A DNA stretch of 64,000 bases, from the NCBI GenBank assembly GCA_934276635.1, contig CAKQTH010000001.1, forward strand, positions 62,001-126,000. The letters run 5' to 3'. Origin of the DNA: an uncultured Alphaproteobacteria bacterium. GTDB taxonomy: Bacteria; Pseudomonadota; Alphaproteobacteria; RF32; CAG-239. Numbering within the stretch: position 1 is the stretch's first letter; the number at the start of each line of letters is the position of its first letter. Of this stretch, positions 34,209 to 45,838 are shown piece by piece. The notes beneath the pieces were generated by a model. It was not told the DNA's origin. It saw nothing but the letters and a program-made list of their open reading frames with translations, and searched no databases. The translations under genes were made by a program, and so were the position numbers.

Positions 34209-35525
34209 CTATTCATAAACAATAACTTCGGAGCCTACGGTTATAAACACAAGCTTTTTATTAACCGCAATCGGCGCCGCATAAATCTCCGTTTCAAGAG
34301 AAGATTCTTTGACGATTCCTCCGCTCAGTGCGTCTATCTGCAATATTTTTCCGTTTGAAAATGCAACCAAAATCTTGTCATTCAGCAACAATGGATTTAG
34401 CGCCGACAAAGATTCGTTTTTATCCAGATTTTCAAATTTTACTGCTGTCTGCCATACGATTTTTCCGGATTCTTTGTTAACGGCGTACACAATGTTGTCT
34501 TGCGAAACCGCAAATATATACTCTCCGCTGACAATCGGCTGTGTGATGCCCGAAAGCGCAAGTTCCCAGATTTTTTCACCGGAGCGGGTATCGATTGCGG
34601 CAAAAACCTTGTTGTTCCCTATCGCAAAAATCAGGTCGTCGTCAATCACCGGATTTGCTTTGATTGCATTAATCGGAGAAGCTGATGCGGCGTATTTGTT
34701 TGAAACCAAAATGCTTGTCCAAAGCGGAGAACCAGTAGATGCCTTAAAGGCCTGCAACTCGCCGCTTGAAAACGCCGCAACCAGAATATCCTGCCGATTT
34801 TCAAAAGCCGGACTTGCGCCGCCGAGCAGGGTTGTATCTTCCTGCATTACTTCATAATCCCAAAGTTTTTCGCCGTTTTCGATGTTGATGGCAAACAGAC
34901 GGTTGTTGATGGTTTGCACAAAAACTTTTCCGTTTGCTACCATAGGAGCGACTCTTATCGGAGTTTTTGCATCAAAATGCCAGACTTGCCGGCCGTCTTT
35001 TGCGTTCAAAGCAAAAACTTCGCCAAAACCGGCGGCTGCGATTATCTTATCGCCGAATGCGGCCAATCCTGACGCTTTGAGCGATGTTTTGCGACGGCTT
35101 TTGTCTGCGGACAGAAGTTTTTTATGCCAGATTTCTTCTCCGTTACCGAGTTTTATGGCAAAAATATTTGCATCTGCGTCCAATGTATAAATCGTGTCAT
35201 CGACAACAATCGGCTCGCTGATAAGAAAATCGCGTTTGTCGGCGCTTTTGCCGAAATTTTTTCTCCATGCCTGTTCAAGCGGAAAATTAAACGCAATGTT
35301 TCCGTTCAGGTGCTCGCTGTTGCCGCCGTTTTGCGACCAGATATAGTTTGTTTTTGCTGCCGGAATTTTCACTGTCTGTTTTGCCGATACATTTTCGGCT
35401 TGAGACAAGTTGTTATCCGGCAAAACGGAAAGGCGGACACCTTGCGGAATTTCTTTGTCGCTGCAGGCCGTTGCTCCGAAAAACGCAAGCAAAAGTGCAT
35501 AATATTTCAGCTTGTTAACTGGCAT
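34209..35525 (-). CDS. bamB: Outer-membrane assembly lipoprotein BamB
   Basis: 438 aa. Lipoprotein signal with lipobox GATAC (Cys21). The mature part is an eight-bladed PQQ-type beta-propeller with repeats of the G-x-x-x-W pattern (GNGEEIWHK, KDGRQVWHF, ENGEKLWDY, RSGEKIWEL, ESGKIVWQT). Scaffold of the BAM complex that inserts barrel proteins such as those found in this window. GGAG lies before the ATG. It lies 8 nt upstream of der. Confidence 0.93.
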   Translation of the reverse strand: MPVNKLKYYALLLAFFGATACSDKEIPQGVRLSVLPDNNLSQAENVSAKQTVKIPAAKTNYIWSQNGGNSEHLNGNIAFNFPLEQAWRKNFGKSADKRDFLISEPIVVDDTIYTLDADANIFAIKLGNGEEIWHKKLLSADKSRRKTSLKASGLAAFGDKIIAAAGFGEVFALNAKDGRQVWHFDAKTPIRVAPMVANGKVFVQTINNRLFAINIENGEKLWDYEVMQEDTTLLGGASPAFENRQDILVAAFSSGELQAFKASTGSPLWTSILVSNKYAASASPINAIKANPVIDDDLIFAIGNNKVFAAIDTRSGEKIWELALSGITQPIVSGEYIFAVSQDNIVYAVNKESGKIVWQTAVKFENLDKNESLSALNPLLLNDKILVAFSNGKILQIDALSGGIVKESSLETEIYAAPIAVNKKLVFITVGSEVIVYE

Positions 35526-35546
35526 TGTTTTCTCCGATAAAATTTA

Positions 35547-36314
35547 TTATTGTTCGTTCAAAACCGAAAGAATATCCTGAACGCGAGCTCTCAATTCATC
35601 AGACAAATCAGGCATTGCAAAAATCTCGTTATAAAGAGTTTTGGCTTGTTCAAAATTACCATCTCTGATTGCGGCCATAGCCATAAATTCTTTCGCATAC
35701 GGAGTCCATTGTGCATCATTTGAAATCGGAGCCAAAACTGCAGAGATTTCATCGGATTTCATATTGTCAAATTTGAGCGATACGAGTTTGAGTCTTGAAG
35801 CGGCACGAAGGCTCGGGTTTATCTTTTCATTGTTGACGATTGTTTCAAGCTCGCTCAACGCTTTGTCGGTTTCACCCTGTTCAAGCAATATATTCACTGC
35901 CTGTAATTTTGCAATATCGCGATAAATTCCGTTACCGTCTTCCGAGATTTTTTGCAACATCTTCAGGCTACCGTCAAGTTTTCCGCGAGCCTGCATATCA
36001 AGAGCCGAAATATATGTGTTGGACATTGCCTCGTCGCGTTTGACTTTCCAGGCCTTGATGCTTTCAAAGCTGACAGCCAAAGTTAAGGCAGCAACAACAA
36101 AAACAATCACATAGAGACCATATTTGTCCCAAAAAGCTTTCAGATTATCGTTTTTGACATCTTCATCAACTTCTTTAATAAAAGCATCTGTAAATTCTTC
36201 ATTTACGGCATTAATTTTTCTTTTCAACGCAGCCGCTGCCGAAACTTTTTCATCTGACGGTTTGAGTGCAGTTTTGTTTTTTGCCGAAGTTTTCTTTTTT
36301 GTTTCTCTGGTCAT
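35547..36314 (-). CDS. YfgM-like tetratricopeptide protein (TPR_21), membrane-anchored
   Basis: 255 aa. A basic/Lys-rich N-terminal cytoplasmic region (1-70), a single membrane helix (about 68-88, GLYVIVFVVAALTLAVSFES) and a periplasmic TPR-like domain to the end. This is the layout of YfgM, an ancillary SecYEG subunit that links translocation to periplasmic chaperones. Position directly before bamB and der supports it. The N-terminal extension is longer than in E. coli YfgM. Confidence 0.85.
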   Translation of the reverse strand: MTRETKKKTSAKNKTALKPSDEKVSAAAALKRKINAVNEEFTDAFIKEVDEDVKNDNLKAFWDKYGLYVIVFVVAALTLAVSFESIKAWKVKRDEAMSNTYISALDMQARGKLDGSLKMLQKISEDGNGIYRDIAKLQAVNILLEQGETDKALSELETIVNNEKINPSLRAASRLKLVSLKFDNMKSDEISAVLAPISNDAQWTPYAKEFMAMAAIRDGNFEQAKTLYNEIFAMPDLSDELRARVQDILSVLNEQ

Positions 36315-36395
36315 AATTTTTCTCTTTCATAAAAAGTTACAAAAACAAACATTGCATTTACTATAAACAAATTTTGCCATATAGCAAACAAATTT

Positions 36396-37571
36396 TTACT
36401 TAATCAACTCACTGATAATATAGTGTTGCAGCCAGCGCAAATCACGCAAAGGGAGCTTTTTTCCGAACACAAGCGTTTTGTCGTCTGAAATGAGCGATAT
36501 AAACGAGCGTCCGGAAGCCGGATTGGAAGAAACTTCCACCGCCTCGATTTTATCTCTTTGAAGCTCGTCGTTTTTTGCGCTGAACATAATAAATTTGTGC
36601 AACAGCACAATCTTATCTTTTTTGATTACCAATTTGTCTTTTCTGAACAAAGCCATTATCGAATAAAAAATCACGAAAGCGGCCGAAATATATGCGGCAA
36701 TCATAATCTCCGCCGAGGTTACGGCTGAAAAATATTCGTTGTTTTTTCCGGCATATACGGTCAGATATGCAAACACAAACAGGCATATCCAACCGATTAT
36801 GCTGTATGCGTCGATTCCGGCGCGATTGATTTTGATGATGGTTTTGTCTCCGCTGTGTTTGAGCGAAATGCTGTGCGGAGCCGGTTCTTTTTGAATAAAG
36901 TCTTTTTGCCAGCCGAATTTTTGCGCCTGTTCCTTAATCGATAAATCGAGGTCGTGATAATCTTTCAAAATCATATCGTTTTCGGTGACGATAATTGCCG
37001 GAAGGCGGAAAGATTTTGCGTACGATTCCCAAATTTTGCGAATATTGTTTTTTGAAGTGCTGATATAAAGCGGAACAGTTTTTTCAATATCTTTATGCAC
37101 AAGTTCAATGATATAGCGGGTTTTGTTGATAAGCCCGAGCTGCAAAAATTCGGTACGCAGGCGGACTCCCTTATACAAATACAGCGGTTCGGTAATCAAA
37201 ATTTTTGCACCGAGCAACGGGCGGATTGTGATGCGGACAAAATCTCCGTCAAAATGAATTTTTTTGTAACGAATGAACGCGGCAACCATTTTTACGGCAA
37301 TGCTGACGCCCAAAATTATGATAACAATATCAAACAAGGTCGGAGAAATCAGCGTTAAATAGTGATTGTTGCCGATAAATTTTTCAAGTTCGGTTTCGGA
37401 CGGCCTCAGTCCGTTTATAAATTCATAAATCCCGAACGCGGCCAAAAGCACCGCGAACACAAAAAACACCAACGCTTTCAGGCGGCTGTATCGGTCAACC
37501 GCGTGGGTCGGCAGTGTTCTGACATCAAGTTTAAAACGATTGCTCATGGGTTTTGTGCAAAAGTCATTCAT
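36396..37571 (-). CDS. Membrane protein with two helix-pair plus soluble-domain units
   Basis: 391 aa from the ATG at 37571 (GGAG 8 nt upstream); a further upstream reading to 37589 lacks a site. Two hydrophobic pairs (about 33-52/75-98 and 258-280/292-315), each followed by a beta-rich cytoplasmic-looking segment. This looks like an internal duplication, possibly of PH-like domains (bPH type), but sequence similarity between halves is weak by eye. It ends GKKLPLRDLRWLQHYIISEL. Function unknown. Confidence 0.6.
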   Translation of the reverse strand: MNDFCTKPMSNRFKLDVRTLPTHAVDRYSRLKALVFFVFAVLLAAFGIYEFINGLRPSETELEKFIGNNHYLTLISPTLFDIVIIILGVSIAVKMVAAFIRYKKIHFDGDFVRITIRPLLGAKILITEPLYLYKGVRLRTEFLQLGLINKTRYIIELVHKDIEKTVPLYISTSKNNIRKIWESYAKSFRLPAIIVTENDMILKDYHDLDLSIKEQAQKFGWQKDFIQKEPAPHSISLKHSGDKTIIKINRAGIDAYSIIGWICLFVFAYLTVYAGKNNEYFSAVTSAEIMIAAYISAAFVIFYSIMALFRKDKLVIKKDKIVLLHKFIMFSAKNDELQRDKIEAVEVSSNPASGRSFISLISDDKTLVFGKKLPLRDLRWLQHYIISELIK

Positions 37572-37720
37572 AATCAAAGCTCCGTACAAATTTATATTAT
37601 GTCCGCATCATATATCATTATAAAAAAATTTTCATCTGTTTTTTTTGTTATAAAGATACTTTTAATATATTTTAAGAAAAGGAGGATACAATAGAGCAAA
37701 TTATAGATTTGGAGGCTTTT

Positions 37721-38854
37721 ATGAATTGTGATTATCAAGAGTTTTGCGGCGGCTGTTCTTTTCGCGGAAAAGATTTTGCACAATATAAATCCGATAAAGA
37801 AAATGCGGTGAAAAATATTTTGAAAAATATCAATCAACCGGATATCAAATTCGGCAAAACTGTGTTTTTTGAAGACGAAAGCCGCAGGCGTACCACAATG
37901 ACTTTCGCCAAAAAAGCGGGGCATATAAAAATCGGATATAATCAAAATAAAAGCCACGAGATTTTTGACTGCTACAAATGTTTGCTGCTCAGCAAAAAAA
38001 TCAACGCAAATTTGCTTAATGTGCGCAGAATGATAGATATTTTGTGCCAGATTCCGTTTGTCAAAAAAGAAAAGAAAAAAATTGTGACCTCATATCTGCA
38101 AAACGGAGATGTGCATATTTGCGAAGCTGACAACGGGCTCGATTTGGTTTTGGAGTTTGATAAAGAACTCGGCCTTGAGCACAGAATGCAAATTTTTGAA
38201 ATGGGGCAAAAATTTGTTGATATTATCCGAATTTCTCATCGCCGAAAGCCTGATATGCTGCCGGAAGTGATTATGGAAAAAGCCCGTCCGGTTACAAATG
38301 TAAACGGATATGACATTTTTATTGCGCCCGGAGCTTTTCTTCAGGCCTCAAAACAGGCGCAGACCGCGTTGATAAATCTGGTGCTGAAATATGCGGGCGA
38401 CAAAGGCGGAAAATATCTTGATTTGTTCTGCGGAGCCGGAACTTTTTCATATCCGTTGGCTGCGGACATCAACAAAAAAATCATTGCGGCCGACAGTTCG
38501 AAAGAGTTGTTGAAAAGCTTTGAAACTTCGGTTAATGCGCAGATGATTCCGAATATCAAAATTGTCTGCAAAAATCTGTTTAAATATCCGTTTTCGGGCG
38601 ATGAGCTGAAAAATTGCGAGGCGGTGGTTTTTGACCCTCCGCGTGCCGGCGCAAAGGAACAAATCAGAGAAATCGCTAAACTTGAAAAATCGGATATGCC
38701 GCATAAAATTATTGCGGTATCATGCAATACGCACACCTTTGTCAACGATGCGAATATGCTGATTGAGGCGGGTTACAAAATCAAAGAAATCACTATTGTC
38801 GACCAGTTTATTTATTCGCCGCACGCGGAACTTGTCGCGTTGTTTGAAATATAA
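37721..38854 (+). CDS. RNA (uracil-C5)-methyltransferase, TrmA/RlmD family
   Basis: 377 aa from the ATG at 37721 (TTGGAGG upstream; the TTG at 37709 would overlap this site). No N-terminal TRAM domain. An Fe-S cluster is indicated by Cys3, Cys9, Cys12 (EFCGGC) and a later FDCYKC. The SAM-binding motif is YLDLFCGAGTFSYPLA, with VFDPPRAGAKEQI and the catalytic Cys in AVSCNTHTF. It makes m5U in 23S rRNA (RlmD-like) or tRNA; the short form found in alphaproteobacteria is usually annotated RlmD-like. Confidence 0.87.
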   Translation: MNCDYQEFCGGCSFRGKDFAQYKSDKENAVKNILKNINQPDIKFGKTVFFEDESRRRTTMTFAKKAGHIKIGYNQNKSHEIFDCYKCLLLSKKINANLLNVRRMIDILCQIPFVKKEKKKIVTSYLQNGDVHICEADNGLDLVLEFDKELGLEHRMQIFEMGQKFVDIIRISHRRKPDMLPEVIMEKARPVTNVNGYDIFIAPGAFLQASKQAQTALINLVLKYAGDKGGKYLDLFCGAGTFSYPLAADINKKIIAADSSKELLKSFETSVNAQMIPNIKIVCKNLFKYPFSGDELKNCEAVVFDPPRAGAKEQIREIAKLEKSDMPHKIIAVSCNTHTFVNDANMLIEAGYKIKEITIVDQFIYSPHAELVALFEI

Positions 38855-38869
38855 TGAAGGAGAGGAAAT

Positions 38870-40843
38870 ATGGCAGTTTACGACAAAAAAGACTATGAAC
38901 AAATGTCGTCCGCAATCAGATTTTTGGCTGCGGATATGATAGAAAAAGCAAATTCCGGTCACCCCGGAATGCCTCTCGGAATGGCAGATGTTGCCACGGT
39001 TTTATTCTCCGAATTTTTAAAATTTAATCCAAAAGACGGCGCATGGTTTGACCGCGACAGGTTTGTGCTGTCTGCCGGGCACGGTTCCGCTTTGCTCTAT
39101 TCGCTGTTTTATCTTTGCGGATATGAGGGTGTTGAAATTGAAGACTTGCAACATTTCCGCCAACTCGGTTCAAAGACTGCCGGACACCCCGAGATTGAAA
39201 AAATATGCGGCATAGATATGACAACCGGACCATTGGGACAGGGAATTTCTTCTGCGGTCGGAATGGCGATTGCCGAGCGCAAACTCAATGCAAAATTCGG
39301 TGACAAACTTTGCAACCACTATACATATGTTATGGCCGGCGACGGCTGCCTGATGGAAGGAATCTCTGAAGAAGCCGCAGCATTGGCCGGACACTTGAAA
39401 CTAAACAAGCTGATTGTTTTTTGGGACAATAACGACATTACGATTGACGGACATGTCAGCGCGGTCAGCTCGTTTAATCAAGTTGACAGGTTTAAGGTTC
39501 TGGGCTGGAATACGATTGAAATCAGCGGACAGGATTATCGGCAGATTGCAGATGCAATAAAACAGGCGCAAAATTCCGATAAACCAACGCTTGTGGCCTG
39601 CAAAACCACAATCGGATTCGGCGCGCCGACAAAATGCGGAACATCAAAATGCCACGGCTCGCCGCTCGGTGCCGAAGAGCTTGCGGCAATGCGCAAAAAT
39701 CTGCATTGGAAATATGCTCCGTTCGAAATTCCGGCGGATATTCTTGAAAAGTGGCGCAATGTTGCATCGCGCAGCAAAAATGCCTATGATGAATGGAAAG
39801 CATCGGCAAAAGCCGCAGGCAAAGAATTTGCAGATTATATTTCAAACAAACTGCCGAAAAATTGGGAAAACGGCTTGAACGAGCTGAAACGACAGGCGAT
39901 TGAGGAAAATATGAAAATCGCAACCCGCAAAGCCTCAAATTTGTGCATTGAAAAAATTGTGCCGGCGGTTCCGCAAATTGTCGGCGGCTCTGCGGATTTG
40001 GCCGCGTCTAATCTGACCTTTGTCAAAGATATGAGCAATATAACCGCGCAAAATTACGGCGGCGACAATATTATGTACGGTATTCGCGAACACGCAATGG
40101 GCGCGATTATGAATGGTATGGCTCTTCATGGCGGGATTATTCCGTTTGGCGGCACATTCTTTGTGTTCTCTGACTATCTGCGCCCGTCAATTCGGTTGGC
40201 GGCATTGATGAAACTCGGCACAATTTATGTCTTTACGCACGATTCTATCGGTGTAGGAGAAGACGGGCCTACGCATCAGCCGATAGAACATTTAGCCTCA
40301 TACCGTGCAATGCCGGATGTGAGAGTTTTTCGCCCGTGTGATGTTGTAGAAACGGCGGAAGCATGGCAGATTGCGCTTGAAAACAGGCATTGTCCGGCGT
40401 TGCTCGTGTTGTCGAGACAGGGGCTGCCGACATTACGCAAAGATATTGCCGAAAATTTGAGCGCAAAAGGCGGATATATTATTTCGCCGGAGCACAAAAC
40501 CCGTCAGGCAACGATTATTGCCACCGGTTCGGAAGTCTCGCTTGCGGTAGAGGCGCAAAAATCGCTGCGGCAGGAAGGGATTGATGTTGCGGTCGTATCA
40601 ATGCCGTGCACGGAATTGTTCGATGAGCAGCCTGTTGAATATCAGGAAAAAGTTTTGGGCACGGCTCCGCGGATAGCGGTTGAGGCTGCATCAAAATTCG
40701 GCTGGGAAAAATATGTGGGGCTCGACGGCGATATCATAGGAATGGACGGTTTTGGAGCATCTGGAAAAGCCGAGGAACTCTATGATTATTTCGGCATAAA
40801 CTTAAAAGAAGTGATCGACAGCGTAAAAAATTTGATTAAATAA
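38870..40843 (+). CDS. tkt: Transketolase
   Basis: 657 aa, the usual length. Pentose phosphate / Calvin-type transfer of C2 units using thiamine diphosphate. Motifs are GHPGMPLGMADVATVLF, the ThDP motif GDGCLMEGISEEAAALAGH ending in NN, REHAMGAIMNGMALHGG, and the FSDYLRPSIRLAALM segment of the Pyr domain. A GGAGAGG site precedes the ATG, 15 nt after the methyltransferase, so the two may be cotranscribed. It is followed by a terminator and a structured RNA. Confidence 0.97.
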   Translation: MAVYDKKDYEQMSSAIRFLAADMIEKANSGHPGMPLGMADVATVLFSEFLKFNPKDGAWFDRDRFVLSAGHGSALLYSLFYLCGYEGVEIEDLQHFRQLGSKTAGHPEIEKICGIDMTTGPLGQGISSAVGMAIAERKLNAKFGDKLCNHYTYVMAGDGCLMEGISEEAAALAGHLKLNKLIVFWDNNDITIDGHVSAVSSFNQVDRFKVLGWNTIEISGQDYRQIADAIKQAQNSDKPTLVACKTTIGFGAPTKCGTSKCHGSPLGAEELAAMRKNLHWKYAPFEIPADILEKWRNVASRSKNAYDEWKASAKAAGKEFADYISNKLPKNWENGLNELKRQAIEENMKIATRKASNLCIEKIVPAVPQIVGGSADLAASNLTFVKDMSNITAQNYGGDNIMYGIREHAMGAIMNGMALHGGIIPFGGTFFVFSDYLRPSIRLAALMKLGTIYVFTHDSIGVGEDGPTHQPIEHLASYRAMPDVRVFRPCDVVETAEAWQIALENRHCPALLVLSRQGLPTLRKDIAENLSAKGGYIISPEHKTRQATIIATGSEVSLAVEAQKSLRQEGIDVAVVSMPCTELFDEQPVEYQEKVLGTAPRIAVEAASKFGWEKYVGLDGDIIGMDGFGASGKAEELYDYFGINLKEVIDSVKNLIK

Positions 40844-40864
40844 CAGAATTAATTTTTTGTTTTT

Positions 40865-40905
40865 GAAGGCTTAATGGTGATGTGTTCATTATTGAGCCTT
40901 TTATT
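40865..40905 (+). terminator. Terminator of tkt
   Basis: AAGGCTTAAT and ATTATTGAGCCTT arms, slightly imperfect, around a 12-nt loop and followed by T-rich sequence. Confidence 0.65.
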
Positions 40906-40917
40906 TTTAAATTCTCG

Positions 40918-40946
40918 TTGCAAAAAATAAAAAATTTTGATAGCAT
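40918..40946 (+). promoter_or_regulatory. Promoter of the structured RNA
   Basis: TTGCAA (40918-40923), a 17-bp spacer ending TGA, and TAGCAT (40941-40946), so an extended -10 (TGATAGCAT). The expected transcription start, about 40952-40953, coincides with the first base of the first hairpin. Confidence 0.6.
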
Positions 40947-40951
40947 AATTG

Positions 40952-41141
40952 TGGACGGCAATAAAGCTGTCCGGGGTCTGAAAACCTCATAAAAAGCAGT
41001 CTTGGTAAGACATAAAAGTACCGACTTTCGGTGTTGACCGGAAGGTGTCGGAATAAGATAATATTCTTATCGAATACGGTACACTACACGCTTTTTAGTA
41101 GTTTTCAGCTTCCGGTCGCCTTTGATTAGGCGACATTTTTT
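40952..41141 (+). ncRNA. Structured RNA, about 190 nt: 6S-like ncRNA or cis-regulatory leader
   Basis: Nested long-range helices are visible: 40978-40985 with 41101-41108 (8 bp), 40990-40997 with 41090-41097 (8 bp) and 41018-41023 with 41077-41082 (6 bp). Local hairpins are at 40953-40972 (7 bp), 40999-41011 (5 bp), 41029-41040 (4 bp) and 41053-41070 (6 bp). The rod-like outer stem with an internal bubble, about 165 nt, recalls 6S RNA, and tkt is a frequent neighbour of 6S RNA genes in Alphaproteobacteria. Against this, the terminator ends only 30 nt before the next start codon, and 41036-41044 can alternatively pair with 41109-41117 (9 bp, perfect), touching the terminator stem, as in an attenuator or riboswitch. 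I see no conserved motif of a named riboswitch. Confidence 0.6.
41115..41141 (+). terminator. Intrinsic terminator of the structured RNA
   Basis: GTCGCCT and AGGCGAC pair perfectly around a 6-nt loop and are followed by A and six T residues. Confidence 0.9.
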
Positions 41142-41170
41142 AATCAAATTAAAAAATACGGAGGTATGAA

Positions 41171-41611
41171 ATGACTAAATTTACAAAAACATTGGTAATT
41201 GCATTTGCTTTGGCTCTGATATCCTTCTCACAGGCTTTTGCCGGAGAGCGCCTGACGATTAATAATGCGACAAATAAAAAAATCCCAATTATAAAAGCTT
41301 TGATGGCTAACGGGCAAGATTGGTCAAATAAAAATAACCGAGTTACAGGATTAAGAGAGGCAAAAGGCATTTTGGATGCACACTATAACGATGGTGTGTT
41401 TTCAATAGATATTGATGAGCTGAAAAAACAGTTTCCTGATGTCAGCTGGAATTTGGGTGCAATGAAAAACTATCTGGTTAGCAGCGGCTATTATAGCGAA
41501 TCGGATATTCAGCATGTTTCCGGTTATGTCTGCGATCGTACCTGCACACCGGCAGAGGCGGCAGAAGCTGCAAAAGACGGCAAAGATATATCTGTAACAA
41601 TCACATACTAA
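41171..41611 (+). CDS. Small exported protein of unknown function
   Basis: 146 aa with a clear signal peptide (about 1-24, ending AFA) and a GGAGG site 6 nt before the ATG. The mature chain is mixed alpha/beta by eye, with a single CDRTC pair near the C-terminus (a possible disulphide). No domain recognised. It has no promoter of its own in the 30 bp after the upstream terminator, so it probably depends on read-through of the structured RNA. It overlaps the atpC stop codon region by 4 bp on the opposite strand. Confidence 0.68.
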   Translation: MTKFTKTLVIAFALALISFSQAFAGERLTINNATNKKIPIIKALMANGQDWSNKNNRVTGLREAKGILDAHYNDGVFSIDIDELKKQFPDVSWNLGAMKNYLVSSGYYSESDIQHVSGYVCDRTCTPAEAAEAAKDGKDISVTITY

Positions 41612-41889
41612 AAGCTTAGTCCGCTTTTTTTTGCAATGGAGCCGACATAAATCGCACAGGTATCGCCGGCAATGTCGGCAATACCTTCCGTTGTTTCATA
41701 AGTCTCCAAAACTTTGGCATCTTCGCTCAAAATTTTTATCTCACCGGCTTTGAGCAAAATTTCGCTCGGAGCGCGGTCAAGCAAAATCGTCAAATCTCCT
41801 CCGAATGCCGGAATGCTGACTTTTGCGACGCTTTTTTCCAAAATCTTTTTGCTTGGAGTGGAAATTTTGAGCAAGATGTTTTTTGCCAT
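41608..41889 (-). CDS. atpC: ATP synthase F1 epsilon subunit, short form
   Basis: 93 aa. Contains only the N-terminal beta-sandwich (IPAFGGDLTILLDRAPSEILLKAGEIKI) that binds gamma and the c-ring. The C-terminal helical hairpin that inhibits ATP hydrolysis in longer epsilon subunits (about 135 aa) is missing. The gene closes the atpHAGDC operon, starting 1 nt after the atpD stop. Confidence 0.85.
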   Translation of the reverse strand: MAKNILLKISTPSKKILEKSVAKVSIPAFGGDLTILLDRAPSEILLKAGEIKILSEDAKVLETYETTEGIADIAGDTCAIYVGSIAKKSGLSF

Positions 41890-41890
41890 A

Positions 41891-44273
<2,383 letters not shown>

Positions 44274-44286
44274 TTTTTATTGTCTC

Positions 44287-45837
44287 CTATGCGGCCTCGG
44301 TTTCTTTTTTGAACTCTTTGACAAAGTTTTCATAAAATTTCATCAAATTTTCCTGCAATTCTTCAGAAATAATTTTCTTTTCGCGAATTTCTTTCAAATA
44401 TGCTGGAAAATCGGCTTTTACGGCAGAAATTGCTTCTTTTTCAAAAGCTTTTACCTCAGAAACTTTGACCTCGTCCAAAAATCCTTTTACGCCCGAAAAC
44501 AGCGAGAATACAATCTCTTCGGTCGTCATCGGCTGATTTACGGGCTGTTTGAGCAACTCTGTTAGCCTTTCGCCTCTGGCCAACAATTTTTTGGTGGCGG
44601 CGTCCAGATCTGAAGAAAATTGTGCAAACGATGCAATCTCGCGATATTGCGCCAAATCAAGCTTCATCGTTCCGGCAACCTGTTTCATTGCTTTAATTTG
44701 AGCGGCGGAACCGACTCGGCTGACCGAAATCCCGACATTAACCGCCGGTCTGACGCCTTGATAAAACAGAGATGTTTCCAAAAATATCTGTCCGTCCGTA
44801 ATAGAAATTACATTGGTAGGAATATATGCCGAAACATCGCCTGCCTGTGTTTCAATCACCGGAAGCGCGGTCAAAGAACCTGAGTTGTTCGCATCGTTCA
44901 TTTTTGCCGCTCTTTCAAGCAGTCTGGAGTGCAGATAGAACACATCGCCAGGATATGCCTCACGCCCAGGCGGACGACGCAAAAGCAGTGACATCTGGCG
45001 GTATGCGGTTGCCTGTTTTGACAGGTCGTCATAAAAAATAACCGCATGCATTCCGTTGTCGCGGAAATATTCGCCCATCGCACAGCCCGAATAAGGGGCA
45101 ATAAACTGCATCGGCGCAGAATCCGACGCGGTTGCCGCAACAACGATTGTATATTCCATTGCGCCGTAATCTTTCAGCGTTTTTACAACCTGAGCCACGG
45201 TCGAGCGTTTTTGCCCGATTGCAACATAAATGCAGTACAATTTTTCTTTTTCGGATTTTGCGGCATCATTAATTTTTTTCTGATTGAGTATCGTATCGAT
45301 AATAATCGATGTTTTTCCAGTTTGGCGGTCGCCGATAATCAACTCGCGTTGTCCGCGTCCGATAGGAATCAAAGAATCTATGATTTTCAGGCCGGTAGCC
45401 ATCGGCTCGTTTACCGACTGTCTCGGAATAATGCCCGGTGCCTTAATCTCCGAATTGCTGAATTCTTTTGCCTTGATTGCGCCGAGGCCGTCAATCGGTT
45501 CGCCCAAAGCGTCAACCACGCGTCCCAAAAGCTCTTTTCCGACCGGGACGCTCACAATTCTGTCCGTGCGCTTAACTTTGTCGCCTTCTTTGATACTTTC
45601 GTCAGAGCCAAAAATTACGACGCCGACATTGTCTTCTTCCAAATTGAGCGCCATGCCCTTAACGCCGGATTCAAACTCCACCATCTCGTTATATTGCACC
45701 TTGTTAAGGCCGTAAACGCGGGCGATTCCGTCTCCGACGGACAGAACGCGGCCATATTCTTCAATGTCCGTTTCAAGCTGAGATCCTGCGATTTTTTCTT
45801 GAATTATGGAAGAAATTTCACTTGCGCGTACTGACAT
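44287..45837 (-). CDS. atpA: ATP synthase F1 alpha subunit
   Basis: 516 aa from the ATG at 45837, 2 bp past the atpH stop (AAGGTG site within the end of atpH); an in-frame GTG 3 codons upstream is less likely. Non-catalytic nucleotide-binding subunit: P-loop [40 protein letters not shown] and the conserved [15 protein letters not shown]. Secure. Confidence 0.98.
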   Translation of the reverse strand: MSVRASEISSIIQEKIAGSQLETDIEEYGRVLSVGDGIARVYGLNKVQYNEMVEFESGVKGMALNLEEDNVGVVIFGSDESIKEGDKVKRTDRIVSVPVGKELLGRVVDALGEPIDGLGAIKAKEFSNSEIKAPGIIPRQSVNEPMATGLKIIDSLIPIGRGQRELIIGDRQTGKTSIIIDTILNQKKINDAAKSEKEKLYCIYVAIGQKRSTVAQVVKTLKDYGAMEYTIVVAATASDSAPMQFIAPYSGCAMGEYFRDNGMHAVIFYDDLSKQATAYRQMSLLLRRPPGREAYPGDVFYLHSRLLERAAKMNDANNSGSLTALPVIETQAGDVSAYIPTNVISITDGQIFLETSLFYQGVRPAVNVGISVSRVGSAAQIKAMKQVAGTMKLDLAQYREIASFAQFSSDLDAATKKLLARGERLTELLKQPVNQPMTTEEIVFSLFSGVKGFLDEVKVSEVKAFEKEAISAVKADFPAYLKEIREKKIISEELQENLMKFYENFVKEFKKETEAA

Positions 45838-45838
45838 A

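Larger units (their letters stand above)
40844..41170 (+). other. Gap between tkt and the exported protein gene
   Basis: 327 bp without a protein gene. It holds the tkt terminator, then a promoter, a structured RNA and its terminator (listed separately), ending with the GGAGG site of the next gene. Confidence 0.9.

Noticed and set aside
41029..41051. GGAA tetraloop hairpin resembling SRP RNA domain IV
   Set aside because: Only the ACC-GGAA-GGT tip matches; the conserved internal loop and flanking sequences of SRP RNA are absent.
40952..41141. tmRNA or RNase P RNA
   Set aside because: No T-arm (GGTTCGA), no tag ORF, and none of the RNase P core motifs such as GAGGAAAGTC.
45046..45834. 262-aa ORF antisense to atpA
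   Set aside because: Complete overlap with a secure gene; Arg/Asn/Phe-rich shadow translation.
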